A stretch of DNA of 64,000 bases from positions 1,116,001-1,180,000 of the forward strand of contig NZ_CP151642.1 in assembly GCF_038397785.1 (NCBI RefSeq), given 5' to 3'. The position numbers and the translations under genes were made by a program. Shown here piece after piece: positions 26,329-35,152 of this stretch. The DNA comes from Salinibacterium sp. TMP30 (lineage in GTDB: Bacteria > Actinomycetota > Actinomycetes > Actinomycetales > Microbacteriaceae). The notes beneath the pieces are model-generated. The model did not search any database, had not been told where the DNA came from, and saw only the letters and a list, made by a program, of their open reading frames with translations. How positions within the stretch are numbered: position 1 is the first letter of the stretch; each line of letters begins with the position of its first letter.

Positions 26329-27270
26329 GTGCCACCGGAGATTTTTGACCTCACTGATCAGATCACTCTCACTCCGACCCAAGTTGTGGGAATACCGCTT
26401 GCACTCATCGGTGCCGTTCTGCTGTCGCTGGGTGCCCAATTTCAGCACCGTGGTGTCGCCCGCCTGGAGGAACATTACGGCGAGCAAGCACGATCTGGGC
26501 TGAACTTTGCCCAGCTTAAGGCGCTCCTTGCCCGGCCTTCGTGGGTTCTGGGCACGCTGTTTTTGGGGCTGGCGATTGTGTTTCAGCTCTCGAGCTTGGC
26601 AATTGCGCCCATCATGGTTGTTCAGCCACTCGGTGCCGTAGCTCTGGTCATGACGGCGATAATGAACGCCCGCATCACCAAGATCACGTTGGATGCCATT
26701 TCGATCCGCGCAATCGTGATGTGCGTTGGCGGTGTTGGTGTCTTTGTTGCGCTCGCAGCGGTGTTCGCGAAGTCGACGGTGATCACTCAGCGTGAGTTGT
26801 CGACGGTTCTGATTATTTTGGTGGCTGTCTTGGCGCTGTGGGTGACGCTGTTTATGATTTTTCGTAAGAATGCGTCGCCCGTGTTCTACATAATTGGCGC
26901 TGGAATGCTTTTCGGTTTTGTGGCGACGCTCGCAAAAGTTGTCATTGATCGCATCAAAACCATCATGATTTTGGGGTCCGGCATTGAGAGCACTGATCTT
27001 CTGACGGTGCTCTGCATTGTGGGACTTATCGCGGCATCCTTGCTGGGGTCTTATTTTGTGCAGACTGCGTATGCGTCGGGCCCACCCGATCTGGTGGTTG
27101 CCGGTCTCACCGTTGTTGATCCGCTTGTTGCGGTGACGGTGGGCATCATTGTGTTGGGTGAGGCATCGAATGCTCCACTGTGGGCAGTCATTGCATTTGT
27201 GATTACGGGTGCGGTCGCAATTTTTGGTGTCTTCTCGCTCTCGAAGCACCATCCTCAACTCAAGGGATAG
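26329..27270 (+). CDS. DMT-superfamily, NIPA-like membrane transporter
   Basis: 313 residues, GTG start. About nine hydrophobic helices are visible, beginning VVGIPLALIGAVLLSLGAQFQHRGVARLE and ending VIAFVITGAVAIFGVFSL. The arrangement and the ALGAVALVMTAIMNARI-type segments match the EamA/NIPA branch of the DMT superfamily, whose eukaryotic members move magnesium. The bacterial substrate is unknown. It is followed by a GT4 glycosyltransferase gene 129 bases on. Confidence 0.8.
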   Translation: MPPEIFDLTDQITLTPTQVVGIPLALIGAVLLSLGAQFQHRGVARLEEHYGEQARSGLNFAQLKALLARPSWVLGTLFLGLAIVFQLSSLAIAPIMVVQPLGAVALVMTAIMNARITKITLDAISIRAIVMCVGGVGVFVALAAVFAKSTVITQRELSTVLIILVAVLALWVTLFMIFRKNASPVFYIIGAGMLFGFVATLAKVVIDRIKTIMILGSGIESTDLLTVLCIVGLIAASLLGSYFVQTAYASGPPDLVVAGLTVVDPLVAVTVGIIVLGEASNAPLWAVIAFVITGAVAIFGVFSLSKHHPQLKG

Positions 27271-27399
27271 CTTTTCGGATGCTCGGCGGAGCAGATGCCG
27301 CACGAGGGTGTGGTGGGGTACGTTATTAGGTGCCGTTGACCTGACCGGGGTGTAAACGAGTTGGCTCGTGACGAAAAATTGTTAAGGAACTCTTCGACT

Positions 27400-28644
27400 G
27401 TGAATTCCGCTGTGAGACGCTCGCCCCACGAGGGCAAACCGCGACTTCGCATCCTCATTGGTGCTGACACGTTCTGGCCCCAAATTAATGGTGCCGCTAC
27501 GTTCATTGCTCGTCTAGCGGCCGGTTTGGCCGAGCGTGGCCACGACGTGCATATTGTTGCGCCGTCGTACTCCAACACGAAGCTCGGTCAGATGGTGGAG
27601 GAGCATGAGGGTCAAAAGATGACCCTGCACCGCCTCTACTCGTGGAAGTGGCCTGGCCACCCCTGGCTTCGATTTATGTTGCCGTGGCGCGTAAGACCCC
27701 ACTCGGTGATCATTCTTGACCAAGTGAAGCCCGATGTCATCCACTTTCAATCGCACATTGTGGTGGGGCGCGGTCTGACTATTGAGGGCAGCAAGCGCGG
27801 TATCCGATTGGTTGGCACTAACCATTTCATGCCGGAGAATTTGCTCGATCACGCGCGCGTCATCCCGAAGTTCATGCGCGATAAGGCCATCCGGATGGGG
27901 TGGGCTGCGGCTGGTCGTTCCTTTGCTCGTGCGGAGCGAGTGACCACTCCCACACGCCGCGCTGCTGACTATCTTGAAGAGAACACCGTGGTTCGCAATG
28001 TTATTGCGGTGTCGTGTGGCATTGATGCTGATGGCTACAACGGCAATCTTGATCCGAAGCCCGAGAACCTGATTGTGTTTTTGGGGCGTTTGGCTGAAGA
28101 GAAGCAAATCGACAAGTTGATTCGTGCTCTGGGGATCATGGATCCTGCGCTCGATGCCAAGTTGGAGATTGTGGGCGGGGGAGAGCTTGAGGGCAAACTC
28201 CGTGCTCTTGCGACGTCTTTGGGGCTTGAGGATCGTGTGACGCTTACTGGTTTTGTTGAGCAGGATGAGCTGCGTGACGCTCTCCAACGCGGCTCAGTAT
28301 TCGCCATGCCATCCATTGCGGAGTTGCAGAGCATTTCAACAATGGAGGCGATGGCTTCGGGTCTTCCTGTTGTTGCCGCCAATGCGATGGCGCTACCTCA
28401 CCTTGTTCACGACGGCGAGAACGGATTCCTGTTTGAACCTGGCAATGTCGAAGACTTGGCGGCGAAGCTCACCGCGGTGTTGACGATGCCAGCGGAGGAG
28501 ATTCTGAAGTTCAAGAAGGAAAGCTTAGCGATCGTCTCGGCCCACGACATCCAGCGCACGCTCGATACTTTCGAAAGCTTGTATCGCGGTGAACAGGTCA
28601 CCGACCCGGCCGCGTTAGGGAAAAAGAACGAGAGCGCCTCCTAA
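27400..28644 (+). CDS. Family 4 glycosyltransferase
   Basis: 414 residues from the GTG at 27400, which has AAGGA about 10 bases upstream (an in-frame TTG at 27361 is an alternative). GT-B fold: the N-half begins RILIGADTFWPQINGAATFI, the C-half has VFLGRLAEEKQIDKLI, and the E-x7-E donor motif is EAMASGLPVVAANAMALPHLV. It resembles PimB/MgtA-type mannosyl- or glucosyltransferases acting on lipids or glycans at the membrane. The exact acceptor is unknown. Confidence 0.9.
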   Translation: MNSAVRRSPHEGKPRLRILIGADTFWPQINGAATFIARLAAGLAERGHDVHIVAPSYSNTKLGQMVEEHEGQKMTLHRLYSWKWPGHPWLRFMLPWRVRPHSVIILDQVKPDVIHFQSHIVVGRGLTIEGSKRGIRLVGTNHFMPENLLDHARVIPKFMRDKAIRMGWAAAGRSFARAERVTTPTRRAADYLEENTVVRNVIAVSCGIDADGYNGNLDPKPENLIVFLGRLAEEKQIDKLIRALGIMDPALDAKLEIVGGGELEGKLRALATSLGLEDRVTLTGFVEQDELRDALQRGSVFAMPSIAELQSISTMEAMASGLPVVAANAMALPHLVHDGENGFLFEPGNVEDLAAKLTAVLTMPAEEILKFKKESLAIVSAHDIQRTLDTFESLYRGEQVTDPAALGKKNESAS

Positions 28645-28659
28645 TCGGAGACGCTCTCG
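28629..28659 (-). terminator. dps: Terminator hairpin for dps, possibly bidirectional
   Basis: CGAGAGCG (28629-28636) pairs with CGCTCTCG (28652-28659) and the inner CTCC/GGAG extends the stem past one mismatch. On the minus strand the stem is followed by TTCTTTTTCCC, a usable T-run, so it terminates dps. It also contains the stop codon of the convergent GT4 gene and may stop that transcript. Confidence 0.75.
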
Positions 28660-28702
28660 CGTGGCACAGCAATCGATTCGTTGTGCACGGCAGGCGTGGA
28701 GC

Positions 28703-29245
28703 CTACTTTTTTGTGGGGGTGCGGTTCTCGGCTGAGACCATCCAGGCGTACTGCTCGAGGCTTTCGATGATGGCGTGCAGCAGGTCTGCACTGGTGGGGT
28801 CTTCGTCGTCGATGGGGTCGTGAACGTCGCGGATGGTGGCGACGGTGCCCTCAAGGCGTTCCGTGAGCAGGTCGATGGTGTCTGTCGTGCTGATCTCGCC
28901 GGCGGGAAACTCGGGCAGCGTTGTAGTGGCCGCTACGGTGTCGCTGCGTCCGTCTGGTGTGGCGTGGAGTGCGCGCATCCGTTCGGCGATGGTGTCGCTG
29001 AAGCCACGCGCGGCGTCGATGATTTCGTCGAGTACGAGGTGGGTATCGCGAAAGTTCTTGCCGACAACATTCCAGTGCGCCTGCTTGCCTTGCAATTGCA
29101 GTTCGAGCAGGTCAACAAGCACTAGTTGCATTTTGTCGGAAAGCCCTTTCGAGGCGGTGAAGCCCTTCTCGGCATTCTGTTGACGAGTTTTGCGGGCCCC
29201 CGACTTGGCTGGACTTGTGGTCTGCGCTTTCTGTGAATCGGTCAT
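28703..29245 (-). CDS. dps: Dps-family ferritin-like DNA-protection protein
   Basis: 180 residues. The ferroxidase region reads QGKQAHWNVVGKNFRDTHLVLDEI, with H and D ligands typical of Dps. A lysine-rich N-terminal extension (about 30 residues: TSPAKSGARKTRQQNAEK) could bind DNA, and the C-terminus is short. Dps dodecamers oxidise and store iron with peroxide and coat DNA in starvation. It is convergent with the GT4 gene and shares its terminator. Confidence 0.93.
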   Translation of the reverse strand: MTDSQKAQTTSPAKSGARKTRQQNAEKGFTASKGLSDKMQLVLVDLLELQLQGKQAHWNVVGKNFRDTHLVLDEIIDAARGFSDTIAERMRALHATPDGRSDTVAATTTLPEFPAGEISTTDTIDLLTERLEGTVATIRDVHDPIDDEDPTSADLLHAIIESLEQYAWMVSAENRTPTKK

Positions 29246-29392
29246 AGCGCAAACCTACGAGCGTTGGATGAACGCTAGCTTCACGTTCTTTGTGAGGATG
29301 CCGTACAAGGGAGTGCCTTCGCACTATGTCTGAGCTAGCCTCGTTTCTAACTCTGTCTCATCATCTACGTCAGCTATCGCAAGGAGATTCTC

Positions 29393-29668
29393 ATGGGCCA
29401 GCGACTTCTGTTGATCGGTGCGTGGCTTCTTCCTGTCGCGATAGTCACCTTGGGTGTAAATGCTGGCGTCACGATGTGGATCTACATGGAGCCGCAAATG
29501 GATACCATCCCCACACCGGATGCCTACGGTGTGGCATTCTGGGCAGGCGTTGTTGCACTGCTGCTCAGTGTGCTCGTCGCCGTGGGAATCTCTATTCAGG
29601 TCGCGACCTCGCGCCATGCAACGGAAGCAGGCAGCGAAAGCACGAAGGTGCATCAGCTGGCTCGCTGA
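29393..29668 (+). CDS. Small membrane protein, two helices
   Basis: 91 residues with a strong AAGGAG seven bases before the ATG. Hydrophobic helices at about 6-30 and 48-70, separated by a short loop with the sequence MEPQMDTIPTPDAY. The tail is polar. No family recognised. It stands alone between dps and tRNA-Met. Confidence 0.7.
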   Translation: MGQRLLLIGAWLLPVAIVTLGVNAGVTMWIYMEPQMDTIPTPDAYGVAFWAGVVALLLSVLVAVGISIQVATSRHATEAGSESTKVHQLAR

Positions 29669-29756
29669 ACGACGCGCTCAATTCGCTGGATGACGTGTCA
29701 CCTAGCGTGCCCAATTTGCCGGTAACGTAGACACGCGTTCGCACTCGTGCGGACAC

Positions 29757-29830
29757 GGGGCGGTAGCTCAGCTGGTTAGAGCAAACGACTCATAATCGTT
29801 CGGTCACGGGTTCAAGTCCCGTCCGCCCTA
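29757..29830 (+). tRNA. tRNA-Met, elongator (anticodon CAT)
   Basis: 74 bases. Acceptor GGGGCGG pairs with CCGCCCT, giving a G1-U72 wobble; D-stem GCTC/GAGC; anticodon stem AACGA/TCGTT with loop CTCATAA (anticodon 29791-29793); T-arm ACGGG-TTCAAGT-CCCGT; discriminator A. The paired first position and the lack of three G-C pairs at the base of the anticodon stem exclude the initiator. A lysidine-modified tRNA-Ile2 also has CAT and cannot be fully excluded. Confidence 0.9.
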
Positions 29831-29962
29831 CTAGCTTGGTTTTCTCGTTGCAACTTCGTTCCGTTGTAAAGCGAAAACGCTGTCGGCCGCGCAGGCTTGT
29901 CCGCTTAACTTTTGGAACAAAGCTACTCGCGAAGGCCAACTGCCACTGGTATTGTTTCGCTC

Positions 29963-30712
29963 ATGATGGTCACCCACGCTCGTCGAAGTGTGTTGTTGGC
30001 CAAGGTTTCCCAATGCTTTTCCCAAGAAGTCCGCAACTTCGACTTAGAAGCACCCGTTCCCTCCGCAGCGTGGCCAACGATCAGCAGGCTTGTCGACCAT
30101 CTCGGCGGCATCTACCTGTGGGGGGCCGGCATTGCTTCAAGCGGTGAAACAGCCGATCGGAGACAGGTTCCCGCCGCGCCGGAAAAAGATCTCGTGGTGT
30201 GGTTCGACGAGTGTCGAAACACGCTGCTGGTGGCGCTCAACGAAGCTGACCCGGAACGTCCCTGCTGGACCTTGGTGAACTCCGCGGGGACCACGGCGTT
30301 CTGGACGCGCAGGATGTTGTTTGAAACCACAAAGCATCTGATTGACATCCGGGCCTCGGGGCAAGCAACGCTTGCGCCAGCGAGTGAGCTCGACGCAGCT
30401 ACATACGCGGACGGTATCGATGAGCTCTTGGAAGTGTTCCTGTCTCGATCCCGCAAGCACCTCGCCCCGCTACCCCGGCCTCTCGTGCTTTCAGCAATCG
30501 ACGTGGACCGGCAGTGGACTCTCAGCGAGGACTGGCAGCTGTTGGACAGCGCACCAGCCCAGTCAACTCGAGTCAGCGCACATTGCGAAGACCTTGCTCT
30601 CTTTGTGTGGGAACGCGCTGATCCTGCCCGCGCCCCTGAACGATTCTTGATTGAGGGGCCAATAGATGCGGTGAACGCATTCGCCGCATCACCGGTGCAC
30701 CCCTCAACCTAA
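29963..30712 (+). CDS. Mycothiol-dependent maleylpyruvate isomerase-like family protein
   Basis: 249 residues from the ATG at 29963 (a TTG 51 bases upstream is in frame). The first part (LEAPVPSAAWPTISRLVDHLGGIYLWG) is the DinB-like, mycothiol-associated N-domain with its metal histidine in LVDHLGG, and ETTKHLIDIRASG supplies the later histidine. The second part resembles the MDMPI C-terminal domain. Actinobacteria carry many such proteins acting in mycothiol-linked detoxification; the reaction here is unknown. Confidence 0.7.
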   Translation: MMVTHARRSVLLAKVSQCFSQEVRNFDLEAPVPSAAWPTISRLVDHLGGIYLWGAGIASSGETADRRQVPAAPEKDLVVWFDECRNTLLVALNEADPERPCWTLVNSAGTTAFWTRRMLFETTKHLIDIRASGQATLAPASELDAATYADGIDELLEVFLSRSRKHLAPLPRPLVLSAIDVDRQWTLSEDWQLLDSAPAQSTRVSAHCEDLALFVWERADPARAPERFLIEGPIDAVNAFAASPVHPST

Positions 30713-30894
30713 GACGCTGCGCGTTTTCATTCTCAGACCGCCACATTTTGCAGAGTTAGCCGCATTCGATTTGCCGGTGCGCGCCAGCCGCGGCAGCGAC
30801 CCAACAACTGTTCGCCACATCCGGAGTGCTATTCGGCTCGGTGAGGCGTATGGTCAAGCCACGCTCGACATCCACAAAAGAAAGTTGGTTCGTC

Positions 30895-31029
30895 ATGGCA
30901 GGGAAATCACCGCGCGGCGGAAGCGACAAAAAAGAAGCCAAGTTGTCGATCAAAGACAAACGGACCCAGAAGCGCGCAAAGACCGAAGAGGCCGGATTTT
31001 TGAAGCCCCGCAAGGGCAGCGCAAAGTAG
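30895..31029 (+). CDS. Small basic protein of 44 residues
   Basis: ATG at 30895. The protein (MAGKSPRGGSDKKEAKLSIK then KDKRTQKRAKTEEAGFLKPRKGSAK in outline) is about one third lysine plus arginine. A GAAAG purine run is upstream. I believe similar short basic proteins are common in Microbacteriaceae but cannot name a family. The 180 bases before it hold nothing recognisable. It converges on a PLDc_N-type gene. Confidence 0.6.
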   Translation: MAGKSPRGGSDKKEAKLSIKDKRTQKRAKTEEAGFLKPRKGSAK

Positions 31030-31044
31030 CGGCAGCGTCAGCAG

Positions 31045-31070
31045 GGTGCGCGATAACTTAGTTGCGCACC
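31045..31070. terminator. Possible bidirectional terminator stem
   Basis: GGTGCGC (31045-31051) pairs perfectly with GCGCACC (31064-31070) between two convergent small genes; no T-run on either side, and the stem includes the last codons of the minus-strand gene. Confidence 0.3.
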
Positions 31071-31246
31071 TTGCCGCGACCGAAGATCAGCCACAAAATC
31101 GATCCAATGATCGACAAGAAAAATGCCACCAAGATCCACACGAACTTGCCGAGTACGCCGTGGTTGGAGCTTTTGGCGATCGATACGACCGTGATGATGA
31201 AGATGATCAGGCCAACAATGCCAAAACTGAAGCTAATAGGTTCCAT
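31058..31246 (-). CDS. PLDc_N-domain small membrane protein
   Basis: 62 residues: two hydrophobic helices (about 7-26 and 34-55) ending in the pattern SILWLIFGRGKVRN. This is the layout of the phospholipase D N-terminal (PLDc_N) membrane hairpin, often found as a free-standing small protein in actinobacteria. No enzyme domain is attached. Role unknown. Confidence 0.75.
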   Translation of the reverse strand: MEPISFSFGIVGLIIFIITVVSIAKSSNHGVLGKFVWILVAFFLSIIGSILWLIFGRGKVRN

Positions 31247-31280
31247 GGTCTAAATCCTAACGGCGTGGCACTATCAAGTT

Positions 31281-32639
31281 ATGAGTTTGCTGGATGCCGC
31301 GTGGCAATCCCTCGGCGAAGATGCCGCAGCCCTCGCACTTGTGCGCGACCATGGCACCACGGTGCCGTTGACCGGCGTGCTTTCGTCGGGCCGTTTCGTT
31401 CACGACGCCATCGCCGCAGCTTCGTTTTCCGCCGCGCTACTTGCGGCACGCCGGGTCGGATGCGCGGTGCCTTCCGTTGAACTCGATCCCGCTAAGGTCG
31501 CCACCGCAGTGACGAGCGATAAGCACTTTCGCCTCGACGGCGAACCCGTCTCAGCGTGGGCAGAGCTCTCCGGGTTTTGGCCGTGCAGCGACGGCTGGGT
31601 GCGCACCCACGCCAACTACCCACACCACCGTCAGGCGCTGCTGAGCGCCCTCGGCTTGGCCGATGACACCAACGCTGACGAGTTCATGCGCGCCCTGCAC
31701 CCCAGGATCGCCGCTGACGTCGAGAGCCAGATCCTCGCCGCTGGGGGAGTTGCGACCGTAGTTCGCACGCCCGAGCAGTGGGCTGAGCATCCACAAGCCC
31801 AGCTCTTGGCAGAATTGCCGGTAGTCGAGTTAACAGCACTCAGTGACACCCAACCCGCTCAGCTCCCTGAAACAACGGTCGATGCTCCCCTCGCCGGTGT
31901 GCGCGTGCTCGACCTCACACGCGTCATTGCTGGCCCGGTCGCAGGGCGAACGCTTGCACTCTGGGGTGCTGACGTACTGCGCATTGACAGCCCGCGGCAT
32001 CCCGAAATCGGCTGGCAGCACCTCGATACCGGCGCTGGAAAACGCTCGGCGCTTCTCGACCTGGGTGACAACACCGATCGTGCCACCTTCGAAAACCTGC
32101 TTGAGACCGCGGATGTCGTACTCACCGCCTACCGCCCGGGCTCGTTAGATAAGTTCAGTCTTTCACCCGCGGCTCTCGCCGAGCGACGCCCGGGAGTTAT
32201 CGTGGGCCGCCTCAGCGCATGGGGAACAGTCGGACCGTTGGCTGAACGTCGTGGCTTCGACAGTATCGTGCAGGCTGCTACCGGTATTGCGGTGGCAGAG
32301 GGCGATGGTTCGGGTCGGCCCGGCGCTTTGCCCGCTCAAGCACTCGACCATGCGGCAGGGTATTTGTTGGCTGCCGGCGTCACGACGGCGGTGCGGAGAC
32401 GAGTCGATGCTGGCCATTCGTGGCTTGTGGAGGTGTCGCTTGCGCGCTTGGCGGCAGAGCTTTTGCAGCAGCGTCGACCGCGCCACCTACCGGCAGCGTC
32501 CGCAGGGTTTACGCCCACGGTTGCGACGCGCGACGGCGTGACGAGCGCGGTCTCGGCAGCTCACTACGATGGTGGACCTACTGCTTTTCTCGCCCCCGCC
32601 ATTGCGTGGGGTTCGAGCGAAGCGAAATGGCTTTCCTGA
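31281..32639 (+). CDS. Family III CoA-transferase (CaiB/BaiF)
   Basis: 452 residues. The C-half is a clear CaiB/BaiF domain: AGVRVLDLTRVIAGPVAGRTLALWGADVLRI in two pieces near residue 195, LSAWGTVGPLAERRGFDSIVQAATGIA with the probable catalytic aspartate in GFD, and LDHAAGYLLAAGV. The first 190 residues look like a degenerate second CoA-transferase half. Such enzymes swap CoA between acids; the pair of acids is unknown. It lies upstream of the DUF1684 gene. Confidence 0.88.
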   Translation: MSLLDAAWQSLGEDAAALALVRDHGTTVPLTGVLSSGRFVHDAIAAASFSAALLAARRVGCAVPSVELDPAKVATAVTSDKHFRLDGEPVSAWAELSGFWPCSDGWVRTHANYPHHRQALLSALGLADDTNADEFMRALHPRIAADVESQILAAGGVATVVRTPEQWAEHPQAQLLAELPVVELTALSDTQPAQLPETTVDAPLAGVRVLDLTRVIAGPVAGRTLALWGADVLRIDSPRHPEIGWQHLDTGAGKRSALLDLGDNTDRATFENLLETADVVLTAYRPGSLDKFSLSPAALAERRPGVIVGRLSAWGTVGPLAERRGFDSIVQAATGIAVAEGDGSGRPGALPAQALDHAAGYLLAAGVTTAVRRRVDAGHSWLVEVSLARLAAELLQQRRPRHLPAASAGFTPTVATRDGVTSAVSAAHYDGGPTAFLAPAIAWGSSEAKWLS

Positions 32640-32693
32640 AATAATCCCGTGTCGGCGGTGGTTGGCATCACCGACTTCAACAAGGATGGACTT

Positions 32694-33521
32694 ATGACTG
32701 ACACTGCCGCCCCTACGCTCACTCCCGAAGCTAAGCTCGCGCGTTTTCGCGAACGACGCGATCAGGCCGCTGTTCAACAAAACGGAAACCTTGCGCTGAC
32801 TAACACCCAGTGGGTTGATGCAGAGCAGACCATTTGGGGTGTTCCCGGCACGTGGGCACCGCACGAGGATGGCCTGACCGTAACGGCCACCGCCGATGAC
32901 TCAATCGTGGTTGATGGGGTGCTCGTTGAGGGCTCGGCCGTGGTGCGCAGTAAGAGCCATGAGGACCCTAGCGCAATCGTCTTCGGCGAGACCGTGACCG
33001 GGTTCGTGATTCAGGCGCCTGAAGGTAACCACGCTCTGCGGGTGTGGGACTCCAATTCTCCGGCCATCCAGGAATTTGGCACGATCGACGCCTACCCCTA
33101 CAACGCTGATTGGGTCATCACCGCAACGTTTACCCCCAACCCGGAGGGCACCACCCTCGGCTTCGAACACATCAAAGACAACGGTCAAGAACGCGAACAG
33201 CCGATCCCGGGCGACATCTCCTTTGAGAAGGATGGCGTTGACTACAGTCTCGCCGCGTTCAAGTCTGGCCGCGCTCTGCAGCTCGTATTTGCGGATGCTA
33301 CCAGTGGAGAAAACACCTACAGCGTTGGTCGGTTTCTCTTCGTCGCGCCCAACCCCGACGGCACCATCATTCTCGACTTCAACCTCGCGATCCTGCCGCC
33401 CTGCGCGTTCAGCTACAACTTCAACTGCCCCATGCCACCCAAGCAGAATCGTTTCTCGGTGGCGATCGAAGCCGGCGAGAAGAACGTGCTCAAGAAAGAC
33501 GGCTCACTGCTTCACGACTAG
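32694..33521 (+). CDS. DUF1684-family protein
   Basis: 275 residues from the ATG at 32694, which has an AAGGA at good spacing; an in-frame GTG at 32649 is less likely. The C-terminal half matches DUF1684: ITATFTPNPEG, then YSLAAFKSGRALQLVFADATSGENTY, GRFLFV, and the cysteine-bearing LPPCAFSYNFNCPMPP with three proline/cysteine-rich conserved turns. Function of the family is not known to me. Convergent with ramB. Confidence 0.85.
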   Translation: MTDTAAPTLTPEAKLARFRERRDQAAVQQNGNLALTNTQWVDAEQTIWGVPGTWAPHEDGLTVTATADDSIVVDGVLVEGSAVVRSKSHEDPSAIVFGETVTGFVIQAPEGNHALRVWDSNSPAIQEFGTIDAYPYNADWVITATFTPNPEGTTLGFEHIKDNGQEREQPIPGDISFEKDGVDYSLAAFKSGRALQLVFADATSGENTYSVGRFLFVAPNPDGTIILDFNLAILPPCAFSYNFNCPMPPKQNRFSVAIEAGEKNVLKKDGSLLHD

Positions 33522-33572
33522 CAGCGGTGCCGACGCGCCGCCGACGGATTGCGGGTCAGCGCAGAGAGTGCC

Positions 33573-35042
33573 CTAAGCGTTAGGCGAGTGCGCCTCCAAG
33601 AACTGGAACACCTCGGTGGAATCCACCCCCGGGTACATTCCCGTGGGCATGGCCGCGAGTAGAGAACTGTTGAGACGCGCGCTCGGGATCGAATGTTTCG
33701 CCCAGCGATCAGTGAGCTCCGTGGGGGCGCTGCGGCAGCATCCGTCGTCGGGGCACGTCGAGACCGCCCTGTTGGTGGTGTCGCGTCCGCGGAACCACTT
33801 CGCCGAGGCAAATGGTGTGCCGAGACTCACCGAGAAATCACCACGGTGATTCGACTGGATGCGCGACGTGCACCAATAGGTGCCTCCCGGCTTATCCGTG
33901 TACTGGTGGTACGGGCTGAAGCGGTCTTCGACGTCGAACACCTGGCGCGCACTCCACTTGCGGCAGACCGTCTGGCCCTCGATGGCTCCGAGAGCATCCG
34001 TCGGGAACGCGGCGCTGTCATTCTCGTACGCCTTAGAGATTGTGCCGCCCTCGTGCACCTTGAGGAAGTGCACGGGAATGCCCAGATGTTCGGTGGCGAG
34101 ATTCGTGAAGCGGTGCGCTGCGGTCTCGTACGGCACAGCAAACGCATCCCGTAGGTCTTCGACAGAGAGTTCGTGCTGTGCTTTGGCTGCCGTCAAAAAC
34201 TCGACCGCAGTCTTCTCAGGGACCATCAACGCGGCAGCCAGATAGTTCGTCTCCACGCGCTGCTGCAAGAACTCGGCATAGTCCGCCGGCTCACCGATGC
34301 CTAACACATGGCCCGCGAGAGCCTGCAGCAGCGTCGACCGCGGGTCGGTGCTCTCAGCCTGCGCCACCGGTAGATAAATGCGGCCATTGCGCAGATCCGT
34401 CACGCTGCGAGTGGATCCGGGCAGGTCGGGCACGTAGTGCAACGAAAACCCGAGATGCGAGGCGAGGTCGGAGGCCACCCGTTGGGAGAGTGGACCGCCA
34501 GCGTGGCCCACAGCATCCAATAGTTCTCGGGCAGTGGTTTCCAGTTCGGCAAAGTAGTTGTTGCGTTTGCGCATCATGCGGCGCAGTTCAGTATTCGCGC
34601 GTCGAGCTTCTTCAGGGGTGGCGGCGCGTTCTTTGTGCAGGCGTTGTAGCTCATCGTGCAGCCCGAGCACGGTTTCGATGGCTTCATCGCTCAGCGTCTT
34701 GCGTACGGGCAAATCGGGTAGTGCCAGTGCTGAATAGAGCGGGCCACGCTGCGCGCGCTCAAGGGCAATCTCTAAGGCGGCACGACGCGACGGCGGTTCG
34801 CGATTGAGTAAGTCGTCGACGCTCACATCAAAGATGCGCGCCAATTTTTGAAGTTCGCTGAGCTTCAGCTCACGCTTCCCGTTCTCTATCACCGATACCT
34901 GCGAGGCGGCGCGATTGAGCGCGGCACCGAGGTCATCGAGGGTAAGTCCGCGATCGTTGCGTAGTTGACGGATGCGGCGGCCAACAGTGAGGGAATCGAG
35001 CATGTCCTCATCGTCTGCCTGCGCGAGCGAGCGTGGGGTCAT
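33573..35042 (-). CDS. ramB: RamB-like XRE/ImmA-IrrE regulator of acetate and glyoxylate genes
   Basis: 489 residues from the ATG with GGAGG 8 bases upstream. An XRE helix-turn-helix covers about residues 20-75 (VGRRIRQLRNDRGLTLDDLG, SQVSVIENGKREL). A DUF955-type region follows (ETNYLAAALMVPEKTA) and the C-terminal ScfR/RamB domain has several cysteines (QTVCRKWSARQVF, GTYWCTSR, CPDDGCCR). In Corynebacterium glutamicum RamB controls aceA, aceB and acetate activation genes. It is divergent from aceA here, so direct control is a strong inference. Confidence 0.9.
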   Translation of the reverse strand: MTPRSLAQADDEDMLDSLTVGRRIRQLRNDRGLTLDDLGAALNRAASQVSVIENGKRELKLSELQKLARIFDVSVDDLLNREPPSRRAALEIALERAQRGPLYSALALPDLPVRKTLSDEAIETVLGLHDELQRLHKERAATPEEARRANTELRRMMRKRNNYFAELETTARELLDAVGHAGGPLSQRVASDLASHLGFSLHYVPDLPGSTRSVTDLRNGRIYLPVAQAESTDPRSTLLQALAGHVLGIGEPADYAEFLQQRVETNYLAAALMVPEKTAVEFLTAAKAQHELSVEDLRDAFAVPYETAAHRFTNLATEHLGIPVHFLKVHEGGTISKAYENDSAAFPTDALGAIEGQTVCRKWSARQVFDVEDRFSPYHQYTDKPGGTYWCTSRIQSNHRGDFSVSLGTPFASAKWFRGRDTTNRAVSTCPDDGCCRSAPTELTDRWAKHSIPSARLNSSLLAAMPTGMYPGVDSTEVFQFLEAHSPNA

Positions 35043-35064
35043 CGTTACGTCCTCCGTGACGGCC

Positions 35065-35099
35065 TTCTGCTGAAAAACAGAAGAATAACAATAATTCTG
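35065..35099. promoter_or_regulatory. Operator candidate between ramB and aceA
   Basis: Three half-sites alternate in orientation: TTCTG (35065-35069), CAGAA (35078-35082) and TTCTG (35095-35099), giving two overlapping inverted repeats in an AT-rich patch just upstream of ramB. This is a candidate binding region for RamB or another carbon regulator. The classical RamB consensus was not recognised. Confidence 0.4.
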
Positions 35100-35152
35100 C
35101 CCGAAAAACAGGTTAAGAACCAGTCTAAAGCCCCCAGAGTCGAAGAAACGCA

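Noticed and set aside
26191-27303. 370-codon minus-strand frame opposite the NIPA-like transporter
   Set aside because: Histidine/arginine/asparagine-rich nonsense typical of the complement of a membrane-protein gene.
29757-29830. Initiator tRNA-fMet
   Set aside because: Position 1-72 is a G-U pair rather than the initiator mismatch and the anticodon stem lacks the three stacked G-C pairs.
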